Positions 32,861 to 41,775 of a DNA stretch of 64,000 bases are shown here, piece by piece. The stretch covers positions 5,200-69,199 of the forward strand of contig CAZLSW010000007.1 in assembly GCA_964562375.1 (NCBI GenBank). Direction: 5' to 3'. This stretch comes from JAJPXC01 sp964562375. Lineage in GTDB: Bacteria; Bacteroidota; Bacteroidia; Bacteroidales; Muribaculaceae. The translations under genes and the position numbers were made by a program. The notes beneath the pieces are model-generated. The model had not been told where the DNA came from. It was given only the letters and a program-made list of their open reading frames with translations, and searched no databases. The stretch's first letter is position 1. The number at the start of each line of letters is the position of its first letter.

Positions 32861-32868
32861 CGAAGTTA
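32861..32868 (-). promoter_or_regulatory. Possible -7 element of rpsA
   Basis: TAACTTCG on the minus strand, a form also found upstream of tRNA-Gln and the DUF6562 gene. It predicts a leader of about 165 nt that contains both palindromes. Confidence 0.4.
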
Positions 32869-32914
32869 ATACATTTTTCTGAAACTGAACGCTTTCCACC
32901 CCAAAACTTTATCG

Positions 32915-32998
32915 AAATTTTCGGAAATCCCGGAAATCCCGGAAATCTCGGAAATCTCGGAAATCTCGGGAATCTCGAGAATTTCGGAAATCTCGGTT
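32915..32998. repeat. Tandem GGAAATCtC / GGAAATCcC repeats
   Basis: About eight degenerate 10-base units (CGGAAATCTC type) run directly before the MATE stop codon region. The rest of the 312-bp gap between rpsA and the MATE gene holds the palindrome pair and the possible promoter. Confidence 0.8.
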
Positions 32999-33002
32999 CC
33001 CT

Positions 33003-34391
33003 CTAAAGATGATAGTGATTCCTCAGCTGCCTCAGCTCGTAGAAGATCATCACGGCGGTGACGATAGTGGCGAAGACATCGGAGGCCGGGAACGACCACC
33101 AAACGCCGTCAATCCCGTAGTGGCGAGGGAGAATCAACAAGATAGGGATGAGGAAAATCACCTGGCGGCTGAGGCTCAGGAATATCGACTTCCCAGCCTT
33201 GCCGATGGCCATGAAGAAGTTGGTGGCAACAATCTGGAATCCCACGATCCAGAACATAAACAGGGTCATCCTCAGCGCGTGGGCCGACACATCGATCAAC
33301 TCCTGGTCAACGGTGAACGCCATGGCGATCCACCTTGGGCACAGCTCGCCGAAGATGCAACCCGTAGCAGTGACCACGCTGGCCACCTTGATCGCGAGCC
33401 ACAGGGTCTTTACCGAGCGGTCGCGATGCCCCGCTCCGTAGTTGTAGCCGATGATCGGTTGCATGCCCTGGCACACGCCCACGACAATCATGCACAGCAA
33501 CGTGGTGTAGGTGGAAAAGATGCCCACGGCGGCGATGGCCGACGACCCGTAGGGGAGTAGCGAGTTGTTGACGATGGCGTTGATCAGCGACGACGCGGCG
33601 TTCACCAGGCATGGCGCGGCGCCAATGGTGATGATGCTCCACACGATTTCCCACCGCAGGCCGTAGATGCCCCGCGTGAAGCGCAACGTGCTCTTTTTGT
33701 CGAAGAAATGGAGCATCACGAATGTCGCCGAGATCGTCATCGAGATGTCGGTCGCGATCGCCGCGCCCTTAATGCCCATATCGAGGGCGAAGATGAAGAT
33801 GGGCGCCAGCACCAGGTTGCACCCTGCGCCGATAAGCATCGTCACCATCGCTCGCATTGGGTAGCCCGAGGCGCGCATGATGTTGTTGAAGGAGAACGTG
33901 ATGTTGATGATCAACATGCCGGGAAGGAGCCACAACAAGAAGTCGTGTGCGAAGGGGAGTGTCTCCTCGCTGGCGCCGAACGACATGAGGATCGGGTCGA
34001 GGAAGATGGCGAACAGGGTGATATAGGCCGCTCCGTTTATCAGGATGAGCGTCAGCGAGTTGCCCAGCACCCTCAATGCCCCCTCATGGTCTTTGGCGCC
34101 GAGCATTATCGACACTCGGGTGGCGGCGCCACCGCCTATTAACATGCCCAGGGCCGATGCCAGGTTCATCAACGGGAACGTGATGGTCAAGCCCGCGATT
34201 GCTTCCGGACCCACGCCGCGACCGATGAAAATACGGTCGATGACGTTGTAAAGGGCCATTACGACCATACCCGTCACCGCCGGCAAGCTGTACTCCCAGA
34301 GGAGCCTGCCGATGGAACGGGTCGCTAGGTCGCGAAGCTTCGCGTTTTGGGGAAGCTGTCGGTTGTTACTTTCCGGCTTGTGCGTTGGCAC
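33003..34391 (-). CDS. MATE family efflux transporter
   Basis: This 462-residue protein with about twelve membrane helices shows MATE features: YNVIDRIFIGRGVGPEAIAG near the N-terminus, the duplicated two-bundle layout, and the conserved GxGxxxQ-like segment CQGMQPIIGYNYGA in the second half. It would export cationic compounds by Na+ or H+ antiport. The GTG start at 34391 lies within the last 26 bp of the TPR gene, so the two are coupled. The substrate is unknown. Confidence 0.92.
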   Translation of the reverse strand: MPTHKPESNNRQLPQNAKLRDLATRSIGRLLWEYSLPAVTGMVVMALYNVIDRIFIGRGVGPEAIAGLTITFPLMNLASALGMLIGGGAATRVSIMLGAKDHEGALRVLGNSLTLILINGAAYITLFAIFLDPILMSFGASEETLPFAHDFLLWLLPGMLIINITFSFNNIMRASGYPMRAMVTMLIGAGCNLVLAPIFIFALDMGIKGAAIATDISMTISATFVMLHFFDKKSTLRFTRGIYGLRWEIVWSIITIGAAPCLVNAASSLINAIVNNSLLPYGSSAIAAVGIFSTYTTLLCMIVVGVCQGMQPIIGYNYGAGHRDRSVKTLWLAIKVASVVTATGCIFGELCPRWIAMAFTVDQELIDVSAHALRMTLFMFWIVGFQIVATNFFMAIGKAGKSIFLSLSRQVIFLIPILLILPRHYGIDGVWWSFPASDVFATIVTAVMIFYELRQLRNHYHL

Positions 34392-35043
34392 GCTCTATGT
34401 ATCGATCGAGGTCAATCCCGTAGGTTTGGGCGTACTTGGGATATTCCTCTTTAACTTTCTCGTAGATTTGGGCCTCCTTGGCGTAGTCGCCCTTGGCCTG
34501 GTAGATGCGGGCCTCCTTAAGCATGAAGAAGGGGGTGTAGACGGGGTTGTTGTCGCTCTCGCTCACGGCCTTGTCATAGCAGTGGAGGGCGTCGTCGAGC
34601 TTGTTGAGGTTGACGTAGCAGTCGCCCTTGAGCGAGTAGGCACCGGCGCCGATGATGCTCTCCTTGGCGTCGAATTTGTCGAGGTATTTCAGGGCCTCCT
34701 GGTACTTGCCCTCCTTGTAAAGGAGGATGGCGGCCTGGAGGGAGGCGCGGTTGCCGGCGGCGTAGCCGTAGGAATTGGCCACGGCCTCATACTGTGCCAG
34801 GGCGATCGAGTCGTTACCCATGGCCAGCTGAAGGTCGGCCTGGCCGATAGCGTCGTTGCCTTTCTGGATAGCGGGGCCGCGGAACGCCCACATGTAGATC
34901 AAGGCGGCGCACACCAGCACTACCACAGCCACGACGGCGTAGGCGATGTATTTCTTGTTGGCTTGCACTTTCTCGCCCACCGTGGTGAGCTGGTCGTTGA
35001 GCTCGTCGATCGACGTGCGTGTCTCTTGTTTTTTCTTTGACAT
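34366..35043 (-). CDS. Membrane-anchored tetratricopeptide protein (YfgM-like)
   Basis: This 225-residue protein has a charged N-terminus and one membrane helix (about residues 33-53). The rest is a periplasmic series of TPR repeats (NRASLQAAILLYKEGKYQEA, then LDDALHCYDKA, then DYAKEAQIYEKV). The layout matches YfgM-type SecYEG-associated proteins, but this match is by architecture only. A divergent promoter pair sits upstream, and the MATE gene follows with overlap. Confidence 0.82.
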   Translation of the reverse strand: MSKKKQETRTSIDELNDQLTTVGEKVQANKKYIAYAVVAVVVLVCAALIYMWAFRGPAIQKGNDAIGQADLQLAMGNDSIALAQYEAVANSYGYAAGNRASLQAAILLYKEGKYQEALKYLDKFDAKESIIGAGAYSLKGDCYVNLNKLDDALHCYDKAVSESDNNPVYTPFFMLKEARIYQAKGDYAKEAQIYEKVKEEYPKYAQTYGIDLDRYIERANAQAGK

Positions 35044-35151
35044 TTTATTAGGTTGATTTTCTTATGATTAGCTTATTATTTAGGGTCGTTTGCCCATGTC
35101 GCTCGTTGGCTAAGGGGCGCAATATGGGCTATGCGCCACTTTTCCAATCGG

Positions 35152-35183
35152 CAAAGGTACAACAAATTCCGCTAACATTCAAA
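35152..35183 (-). promoter_or_regulatory. Promoter of the TPR-MATE operon
   Basis: TTTG (35183-35180 on the minus strand), 20 bp, then TACCTTTG (35159-35152). A textbook Bacteroidetes promoter, divergent from the pssA promoter. Confidence 0.82.
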
Positions 35184-35192
35184 AATTTATGT

Positions 35193-35200
35193 TATCTTTG
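35193..35200 (+). promoter_or_regulatory. Promoter -7 element of pssA operon
   Basis: TATCTTTG matches TAnnTTTG exactly and lies 55 bp before the pssA start. The -33 position overlaps the divergent promoter, so the two may compete. Confidence 0.72.
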
Positions 35201-35254
35201 CGGAAAAGTTGACAATTGGCGGGGCTTTTTAGCTCCTTGTAACGTTTATAAGTT

Positions 35255-35962
35255 ATGAAGATTGTAAGCAAGATCCCTAATACAATCACCCTGATGAATT
35301 TGGTGTCGGGGTGTGTGGCCGTGATTATGGCGTTCAAGTTTAACGAGGTTACCGGCGGTCTCCCCGCGTGGGGCTGGGCCATGATCTGGATTGGCGCAGC
35401 CGCCGTGTTTGATTTCCTCGACGGACTGGCCGCGCGCACCTTGCACGCCTATTCGGAATTGGGCAAGGAGCTCGACTCGCTGAGCGACCTGGTGAGCTTC
35501 GGCGTAGCCCCGGCAATGCTGATGTATAATTTCCTAACGCTTTACACGTCAGCTTCTTGGATGGCCTACTTGGTGCTCCTGATCCCGGCGATGGGTGCCT
35601 TGCGATTGGCTCGCTTCAACATCGACGAGCGTCAGCACACGTCGTTTATCGGCCTGCCTATCCCGGCCAACGCTATTTTCTGGGTGGGTGCGGTGGCCTG
35701 GGGACTAGCTAACGTGGAAAGCCTGGAGGAGCAGGTGATGGTGTGGATTCTCTACATCGCGCTGGTGGCGATTCCGTTGCTGATGGTATCCAATCTAAGG
35801 ATGTTCTCGCTGAAAATCAAGACGTTCGGATGGGCCGAGAATTGGCGCCGCTACATCCTTATCTTGGGTTGCGCCGGTTTGGTGATCGCTTTCGGCGTGC
35901 AGGGACTGGCTTGGACAATACTTCTTTACATCGCTTTAGCGGTGGTATGCCCACAGAATTAA
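35255..35962 (+). CDS. pssA: CDP-diacylglycerol--serine O-phosphatidyltransferase
   Basis: The enzyme makes phosphatidylserine, the precursor of phosphatidylethanolamine. This 235-residue membrane protein carries the CDP-alcohol phosphotransferase signature with D56-G57, A60-R61, G70, D74 and D78 (DG-x2-AR-x8-G-x3-D-x3-D) after two N-terminal helices, and about seven membrane helices in total. The glycosyltransferase gene starts 1 bp after the stop, so the three genes up to 38086 form an operon. Confidence 0.95.
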   Translation: MKIVSKIPNTITLMNLVSGCVAVIMAFKFNEVTGGLPAWGWAMIWIGAAAVFDFLDGLAARTLHAYSELGKELDSLSDLVSFGVAPAMLMYNFLTLYTSASWMAYLVLLIPAMGALRLARFNIDERQHTSFIGLPIPANAIFWVGAVAWGLANVESLEEQVMVWILYIALVAIPLLMVSNLRMFSLKIKTFGWAENWRRYILILGCAGLVIAFGVQGLAWTILLYIALAVVCPQN

Positions 35963-35963
35963 G

Positions 35964-37085
35964 ATGAAAATCGGTTACGACGGTAAGCGCGCCGTGCAAA
36001 ATATGACGGGATTGGGCAACTATTCCCGCTTGCTGGTGGGCTCGTTAGCCCAGGGGCATCCCGACGACGAGTTTCTGCTCTATGCCCCCAAGCGGCGTGA
36101 CAATCCCCGTTTAAGCCCCGTTTTGGAGCATCCCAAAGTACAATTGCGAGTGCCTGAAAGGAATGTTATTGGTGCCCTTTGGCGCTCCCGAGGCGTCGTC
36201 AAGGACCTGAAGAGCGACCATATCGACTTGTATCACGGACTGAGCGGGGAGTTGCCCGTGGGCCTTCGCAAGGCTGAAATTCCATCGGTTGTGACCATCC
36301 ATGATGTGATATTTCGCCGATTACCTGAGTATTACAAGCCGATTGACCGCTGGATCTACGATAGGAAATTTGCCCGCGCTTGCCGGGAGGCTACACGCGT
36401 GATCGCCATCAGCGAACGCACCGCCCACGACATCATGGATCTTTACGGCACGCCTCGCGAGAAAATCGACATCGTATACCAGGGCTGCGACCCTCAATTC
36501 GCCCGCCCCATCTCCCCAGAGGATGTGGCCGACATGCGACGTCGCTATGGCCTTGATTTTCCGTATATTGTAAGCATCGGCACGGTGGAGGACCGCAAAA
36601 ACCAGCTCCTCGCAGTCAAGGCCCTCGCCCAGCTACCGAAAGAGATAAAATTGGTAATTGTAGGTGGCCAAAAGACTTATGCTCAGCAGATTAAAGCCTA
36701 CGTGGCCACGCATGGTTTGGAGGACCGAGTCGTGTGGATCGACCGCGCGCCGTTCCCCGATCTCCCCTTGCTCTATCGCGGCGCCATCCTATCGGTATAT
36801 CCGTCTCGTTACGAGGGATTTGGTTTGCCGGTTATAGAGTCGCTTTCCACTGGCACACCGGTCGTGGTGGCCCGTGGCTCGTGCCTTGAGGAGGCTGGCG
36901 GTCCCGACACACCGGCCGTCGACCCCGACGACGTGGACGAGTTGGCAACCGCATGCTTGCGCCTGATCGACGACTCGGAGTACCGCCGTCTGGTGGCCGA
37001 GCGAGGTCGAGAGTATGTGCGCCGATTTGACTTGCGGGAATTTGCCCCGCAAGTGTGGAATGTTTATTTAAAAGCCTTGAAATGA
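35964..37085 (+). CDS. Family 4 (GT-B) glycosyltransferase
   Basis: This 373-residue retaining glycosyltransferase has an N-terminal GYDGKRAVQNMTGLGNY segment, a central YIVSIGTVEDRKN nucleotide-site strand, and the C-terminal YPSRYEGFGLPVIES motif with the Ex7E acid pair. The last codons overlap the epimerase start (ATGA). It lies in the pssA operon and probably builds a lipid-linked or surface glycan. Donor and acceptor are unknown. Confidence 0.92.
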   Translation: MKIGYDGKRAVQNMTGLGNYSRLLVGSLAQGHPDDEFLLYAPKRRDNPRLSPVLEHPKVQLRVPERNVIGALWRSRGVVKDLKSDHIDLYHGLSGELPVGLRKAEIPSVVTIHDVIFRRLPEYYKPIDRWIYDRKFARACREATRVIAISERTAHDIMDLYGTPREKIDIVYQGCDPQFARPISPEDVADMRRRYGLDFPYIVSIGTVEDRKNQLLAVKALAQLPKEIKLVIVGGQKTYAQQIKAYVATHGLEDRVVWIDRAPFPDLPLLYRGAILSVYPSRYEGFGLPVIESLSTGTPVVVARGSCLEEAGGPDTPAVDPDDVDELATACLRLIDDSEYRRLVAERGREYVRRFDLREFAPQVWNVYLKALK

Positions 37086-38086
37086 AGAAGATACTGATAG
37101 TGGGTGCCGGAGGATTTATCGGCGGACATATAGCGAAGGAAGCCCTTGAGCGTGGTTACGAGACGTGGGTGGGCGTCCGCGAGACCACATCGATGCGCTA
37201 CTTGGACGACCCGCGGCTGAAGGTGCTGAAATTCGACTACGACGACCCCGCGCAGGTAGAAAAGACGCTCCTTGAGGCCATGCCCGCCACCGAGCGCTGG
37301 GATTACATCATCTACAACCTCGGCGCCACCAAATGTGTCAACTTTCTGGATTTCAACCGCATAAACTATATCTACCTGCGCACGTTCACCGAGGCGCTCC
37401 AGCGCGCCCGTCGCGTGCCCGGGAGATTCCTTTATATGAGCTCGCTGTCGGCGATGGGTCCGATTCACGAATCTGATGGCCAGCCTATTACGGGTCGCGA
37501 GGTGCCCCTTCCCAACACCCGCTACGGCGTGTCGAAAATCAAGGCTGAAACCCACTTGGAGACCATCCCGGGTTTCCCCTACATAATCTTCCGTCCCACA
37601 GGCGTTTACGGCCCCCATGAAAAGGATTACCTGATGATGGTGGAATCGATTGACAAGGGCTGGGACTTCGGCGTGGGGTACAAGCCTCAGCAACTCACGT
37701 TTATCTATGTCGACGACCTGGTGCGAGCCATGTTCTTGGCCCTGGAGTCGCCCAACAGCCTGCGCAAGAAATACATCATTTCGGAAACAAGATGCTACAC
37801 CCAAGCCCAGTTCCGCAAAATCGTCGCTGAGGAGCTTGGACGCAAGTGGGTGATTCCCGTCAAGTTGCCCATGTGGATGGCGTGGGTCGCCTCGGCCGTG
37901 GCTGAAAAAATCGGCGTGTTCCGCGGGAAACCCTCCACCCTCAACCGCGACAAATACCGCATCATGCGTCAGCGCAACTGGCAATGCGACACGTCATCGG
38001 CAACGGCCGACTTCGATTTCGAGGCCGCGATTGACCTGCGCGAAGGCATCCGTCGCACCGTCGCCGCCTACCGTTCCCCCAAGTAG
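37082..38086 (+). CDS. NAD-dependent epimerase/dehydratase (extended SDR)
   Basis: This 334-residue protein starts at the ATG at 37082, which overlaps the glycosyltransferase stop. The N-terminal Rossmann motif is GAGGFIGGHI (about residues 8-17). The catalytic set appears as S in YMSSLSAMG and YGVSK (Tyr and Lys). A substrate-domain FRPTGVYGPHEKDY stretch follows. It probably acts on a nucleotide sugar or a lipid-linked intermediate. The context with pssA and a glycosyltransferase favours glycan or lipid precursor synthesis. Confidence 0.9.
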   Translation: MKKILIVGAGGFIGGHIAKEALERGYETWVGVRETTSMRYLDDPRLKVLKFDYDDPAQVEKTLLEAMPATERWDYIIYNLGATKCVNFLDFNRINYIYLRTFTEALQRARRVPGRFLYMSSLSAMGPIHESDGQPITGREVPLPNTRYGVSKIKAETHLETIPGFPYIIFRPTGVYGPHEKDYLMMVESIDKGWDFGVGYKPQQLTFIYVDDLVRAMFLALESPNSLRKKYIISETRCYTQAQFRKIVAEELGRKWVIPVKLPMWMAWVASAVAEKIGVFRGKPSTLNRDKYRIMRQRNWQCDTSSATADFDFEAAIDLREGIRRTVAAYRSPK

Positions 38087-38112
38087 TTCTCCCGTCCCTT
38101 AAATCCTATCCC

Positions 38113-40503
38113 ATGAATATACAAATTCCTTATTCTCAATGGAATAACCAAATATTGGCGGAGTGCCTGTCACAAAAGTCCAAGCGCATCTTGTTGCGAC
38201 AAGGCGTGGAAACTATGCCCCAGTTTGTAGCCAAATGCCTCGATTCCCGCTGGATGGAGAAAATCGCTGAAACTGATAGCAACTCCGACATCCAATTGCT
38301 TTGCGCACTGTGCCTCACCAATAATCGCTGTCCCGAGGCTTCGTCAACGGAAAATTTGGCTTCCCACCGCAAAATGTGGTATAAAGTGGTGATGCTTAAT
38401 TCTGGACTTAGCTACGTTGACCTGTTTCTTGATCAATTCCCTGATTACCACTCCTTTGTGGCCAGGCTGCAACGCCATACACATATGGGGTTGATCCAAA
38501 ATGATCAGCTCCCGACCGACGCTCTACTTCAGCTCTGGGATTTGACAAAAAGCCTGCTTGAGGCGTTGGCCGACGCGGGGCTGAATACTACGGCTGACGA
38601 TCCCGAATCCCGATGGGCTGCAAAAACGCTTGAATCATGGGACACGTGCTGGGTAAAGACTTATATCGCCATGGCTCAACACAGGGCGAACCGAGCGCAG
38701 GAAAAATCTCTCAAACGAAAATTCGATAGCATTGTCGGCTCTCTGCCCGTGCGAGCCCTTCATTGGGTGGAATCACAAGGATTCGACCATTGGAGCGTGC
38801 TGGAAGGCTATAAGAACTTGCGACGCACCGTGGGAGACGATACCTCGCGGGCCCAAATCCGATTCCAAAATTTTCTCGAGGCATTCCAAAATTACCAGCA
38901 GGAGATCGAGGCCGTTCTCGCCAAATCACCCATAGAGCTGGAATGTGAGGAGTTGATTGAGCAATTCCCTTTCTTGACTATGCAAGAGGCTGAGAAAGTG
39001 TGGGCCTTCCGGGAAGAGCATGGTCACCTGCCCAGGGTACACCTCCTTAGGTTGTTCTTGACCAGCGATACCTCGCGCAACGCGTCAATTTACCGTCGTT
39101 GTAAGGGAATCGACATTCCCCATGAGACGTTGGACAACATTGCCGAAACCGAAAATCTTACCCGAGAGCGCGCTCGGCAGATATCTATTGCTTATCCCAA
39201 GGGAGAGGCCATTCAGGCGCTCCTCAACGTTCTCGGCCCAGAGGATGCCCTGCCTCCGATTATCACCACGGGGCAATTAGTGGCCCGGGTGCGTGACAAG
39301 GAAACTGATTTTCTTGAAAATGCTAATGACAACACAGTCATCGCGTTGGCTTTAATTCTCGATAAATCATTGGAAACTAGGGTTGTAAATGACACTCCAA
39401 TTATTATCAATCACGCATGGGATGATAAAGTCAACTTTGACCCACTTTTGGAACCATTGATCACGGCCGTACAAAACATCTCGACCGACGACAGTCAATT
39501 GGATTTAAAGCAGCTTATCGTCAAAAACATAAATCTGGAAAGATACGTTGAGACAACCTCGATTTTTAACACGCTGTCACTCGCTATCTCACAATGGGCG
39601 CGCGTAGAAATGGGTTCGGACGGAGTGCTCACAGTTGCCAAAAACCGCATCGACATCGAGCAAGAAATTTACCGAATTCTGGCTGATAACGGCCCCCGGT
39701 ACATGTCATTTCAAGAAATCATCGATGAGTTCAAGCGTCGATACCCCGAGGCCACTTATAAGCCCGCTACCATCCGAGCCACTATCCACACCTCTCCACG
39801 CATCGCCGCGCAAGGCCGCAACTCCATCTATTACCTTCCCGAATGGGGTATCAAACCTACCTCTTTCGTCGATGAATGCCGCATTATGCTCCAAGAATCC
39901 GACATTCCCCTGTCATGTCAAGAGATGGCCGAGCGACTCATCGCAAAGGGGCGCCCCACTACCGCAACAAGTCTGTATACCTTTTGTACAGTACATTCTC
40001 AAGGTTTTGTACACTTCGGAAACCAGCTTATGGGTCTTGCCGACAAAGAATATCCTCCCGAGTACAAGGAGCAACTTCGATATGAGAAAAAAATCCTGCC
40101 TTTCGAGGAAACCTTTGCCACCCTACGCTCCTATATTGACCAACATGGCCACCTGCCTGAATCACAAGGCGACACTCGCAGCCTGTACAATTGGATCAAA
40201 AATATTAGCAATGGACGCAACAATTTGCCCGAGGAACAGATGGCGGCCTTCGAGGCCTACAAAGCCCAAAATATTGACCGTTGGATTACTGCCGCCGACT
40301 TCGAATTCCGCAACATGGCCACCCAGGCACTCGAGATTGTCACCCGCGATGGCCTCTCCGCTTTGTCGCGCTACCACAAGCAGCTGTATATTTGGTACAA
40401 GGCCAACAAGCAGCGTTTCGAAAACATGACCGACTTTCGCAAACAATGTTTCAAACCCATTCTTGACGCTCTTCACCCCTTCTCCCCCCAGCTTCCTTTC
40501 TAA
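38113..40503 (+). CDS. Large protein with several predicted DNA-binding modules, family unknown
   Basis: This 796-residue protein shows four recognisable modules. Residues about 17-40 (LSQKSKRILLRQGVETMPQF) resemble the helix-hairpin-helix of the RNA polymerase alpha C-terminal domain. Residues about 348-372 (LDNIAETENLTRERARQI) resemble the helix-turn-helix of sigma-70 region 4. Residues about 515-580 look like a HARE/winged-helix domain (IYRILADNGPRYMSFQEIID then RNSIYYLPEW). A second similar domain follows, and residues about 675-725 resemble a helicase-associated domain (HGHLPESQGD, then LYNWIKNIS). No catalytic motif is visible. The gene is more AT-rich than its neighbours and stands alone before tRNA-Gln, which suggests recent acquisition. 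Confidence 0.75.
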   Translation: MNIQIPYSQWNNQILAECLSQKSKRILLRQGVETMPQFVAKCLDSRWMEKIAETDSNSDIQLLCALCLTNNRCPEASSTENLASHRKMWYKVVMLNSGLSYVDLFLDQFPDYHSFVARLQRHTHMGLIQNDQLPTDALLQLWDLTKSLLEALADAGLNTTADDPESRWAAKTLESWDTCWVKTYIAMAQHRANRAQEKSLKRKFDSIVGSLPVRALHWVESQGFDHWSVLEGYKNLRRTVGDDTSRAQIRFQNFLEAFQNYQQEIEAVLAKSPIELECEELIEQFPFLTMQEAEKVWAFREEHGHLPRVHLLRLFLTSDTSRNASIYRRCKGIDIPHETLDNIAETENLTRERARQISIAYPKGEAIQALLNVLGPEDALPPIITTGQLVARVRDKETDFLENANDNTVIALALILDKSLETRVVNDTPIIINHAWDDKVNFDPLLEPLITAVQNISTDDSQLDLKQLIVKNINLERYVETTSIFNTLSLAISQWARVEMGSDGVLTVAKNRIDIEQEIYRILADNGPRYMSFQEIIDEFKRRYPEATYKPATIRATIHTSPRIAAQGRNSIYYLPEWGIKPTSFVDECRIMLQESDIPLSCQEMAERLIAKGRPTTATSLYTFCTVHSQGFVHFGNQLMGLADKEYPPEYKEQLRYEKKILPFEETFATLRSYIDQHGHLPESQGDTRSLYNWIKNISNGRNNLPEEQMAAFEAYKAQNIDRWITAADFEFRNMATQALEIVTRDGLSALSRYHKQLYIWYKANKQRFENMTDFRKQCFKPILDALHPFSPQLPF

Positions 40504-40539
40504 CTCGGCTCCCTTTTCCCTGCCAAGGGAGAAAATAAA

Positions 40540-40574
40540 AATCGCAAAGCGTTGAGGATTCACGCTTTGCGATT
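40540..40574 (-). terminator. Terminator of tRNA-Gln, also convergent with the upstream gene
   Basis: Arms AATCGCAAAGCGT and ACGCTTTGCGATT with a 9-base loop, followed on the minus strand by TTTATTTTC. It lies 10 bp after the tRNA 3' end. Confidence 0.88.
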
Positions 40575-40583
40575 CGCTGGCGG

Positions 40584-40654
40584 TTGTCTTACCAGGATTC
40601 GAACCTGGACAAACAGAACCAAAACCTGTTGTGCTACCATTACACCATAAGACA
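40584..40654 (-). tRNA. tRNA-Gln (anticodon UUG)
   Basis: A 71-nt cloverleaf can be drawn. The acceptor stem is TGTCTTA/TAAGACA, the T arm holds GGTTCGAATCC and the anticodon loop is TTTTGGT, which places UUG at 34-36. CCA is not encoded. Confidence 0.95.
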
Positions 40655-40693
40655 ATCATTGTCGCTCAACCCCCGCTGGGGGCTAAAGCACCG

Positions 40694-40724
40694 CGAAGTT
40701 AACGCAAATTTTTGAGATGCGCAA
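40694..40724 (-). promoter_or_regulatory. Promoter of tRNA-Gln
   Basis: TTG (40724-40722 on the minus strand), 20 bp, then TAACTTCG (40701-40694), about 40 bp before the tRNA 5' end. Confidence 0.5.
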
Positions 40725-40756
40725 GAAATTTCTTGAGAATCGTAAGCTAAAGGGGG

Positions 40757-41248
40757 TTATTCGGCCTCGGGGGCGTCATCCGCTGGCGCCTCGGCGGGGA
40801 CAGCTCCGGGAGCCGATTCGCCTTCCAGGGTGTCGAGAAGGTCTTGGGCCGAGAGGACTAGCTCGAGGGAGGTGGTGCCGTCGTCGTAGACGTATTTAAC
40901 CGAGTAGCCGGCTTTGGCGAGCTCGATTAGCTGGGAAGTCTCGGTAGGGTTGGAGCTGGCCTTGATTCCCATGAGCGCGCCGATGCGCATTTGGTCGACG
41001 TTGGCCGAGAGTTGCTCGACGGTGACGGGGAAGTCCTTGGCGATTTGGCACTGGAACACGATCACTTTGTCCTGGAGCTTGCAGCTTTCGACGGTGATGC
41101 CCGATTGCTTGAGGGGGAGCGACTTGGAGGCGCCCTCCACGTAGTCGTTAGCGAGTTTTTCGGCGCTGTCGCCTGCGCAGGACGTGTGGATTCCGGCAAG
41201 GGTTACGGCGACGATGAGACCGGTGAGGATTGAGAGTAGTTTTTTCAT
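40757..41248 (-). CDS. Small putative lipoprotein of unknown function
   Basis: This 163-residue protein has an N-terminal signal ending in IHTSCAGD, in which the cysteine (about residue 24) could be lipidated, although the lipobox is weak. The mature part is a short alpha/beta region followed by an acidic Ala/Pro/Glu-rich tail. I do not recognise the family. It is flanked by tRNA genes and an AT-rich gap, so its operon is probably only itself. Confidence 0.72.
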   Translation of the reverse strand: MKKLLSILTGLIVAVTLAGIHTSCAGDSAEKLANDYVEGASKSLPLKQSGITVESCKLQDKVIVFQCQIAKDFPVTVEQLSANVDQMRIGALMGIKASSNPTETSQLIELAKAGYSVKYVYDDGTTSLELVLSAQDLLDTLEGESAPGAVPAEAPADDAPEAE

Positions 41249-41283
41249 GAGCTATTTAGGATTTCATTGAACTCTTACATGTT

Positions 41284-41523
41284 CAAGTTTCGCTTGTTAT
41301 CTTAGAAACCACTAATAAACACTAATTTTCAATAATTCAGCGATTAATCTTTATTCTCATTACTGAATTAAGCTTTGCTTCGCAAAGAATTAACACTAGG
41401 TTTAATAACACAATGTTATATGCATTAGTGTTAATTTAAGAGCGTAAGCTCTCTAAAATTTATTATAATCTCTGTTAATTTGTTGGTGTTCATTAGTGTT
41501 AACTCGCGGTTTCAAAACTTGAG
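41284..41523. repeat. AT-rich stretch with imperfect terminal inverted repeats
   Basis: The stretch starts CAAGTTTCG then GAAACCACTAA and ends TTAGTGTTAACTCGCGGTTTC then AAAACTTG. AACACTAA or its complement recurs five or six times inside. Base composition is far more AT-rich than the surroundings, and there is no open frame. A miniature transposable element or its remnant is the best guess. Confidence 0.5.
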
Positions 41524-41595
41524 AAAGTTGAATTACAAGGAGGAAAGGAAATAAGGAAGGACAGGCGGTGCCTTTATCCTTCACCCTTTAACCTT

Positions 41596-41618
41596 AAATC
41601 GCCGCTGTGCGGCGATTT
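41596..41618 (-). terminator. Hairpin after the first tRNA-Glu
   Basis: Perfect 10-bp arms AAATCGCCGC and GCGGCGATTT with a 3-base loop, 4 bp after the tRNA. Confidence 0.75.
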
Positions 41619-41621
41619 TGG

Positions 41622-41693
41622 TAGCCCATAGGGGAATCGAACCCCTCTTTCAAGAATGAAAATCTTGCGTCCTAGCCGATAGACGAATGGGCC
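41622..41693 (-). tRNA. tRNA-Glu (anticodon UUC), copy 1
   Basis: A 72-nt tRNA with acceptor GGCCCAT/ATGGGCT, T arm GGTTCGATTCC and anticodon loop TTTTCAT giving UUC. The D loop is one base shorter than in copy 2. Confidence 0.94.
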
Positions 41694-41775
41694 TTTCTGG
41701 GGCTAAATTGCCCCGAGTTGATTGTGAGGGAGCCCCGGGGTGGAGTGTCGACGGGGTTGCCCAAAGGAGCCGTAA

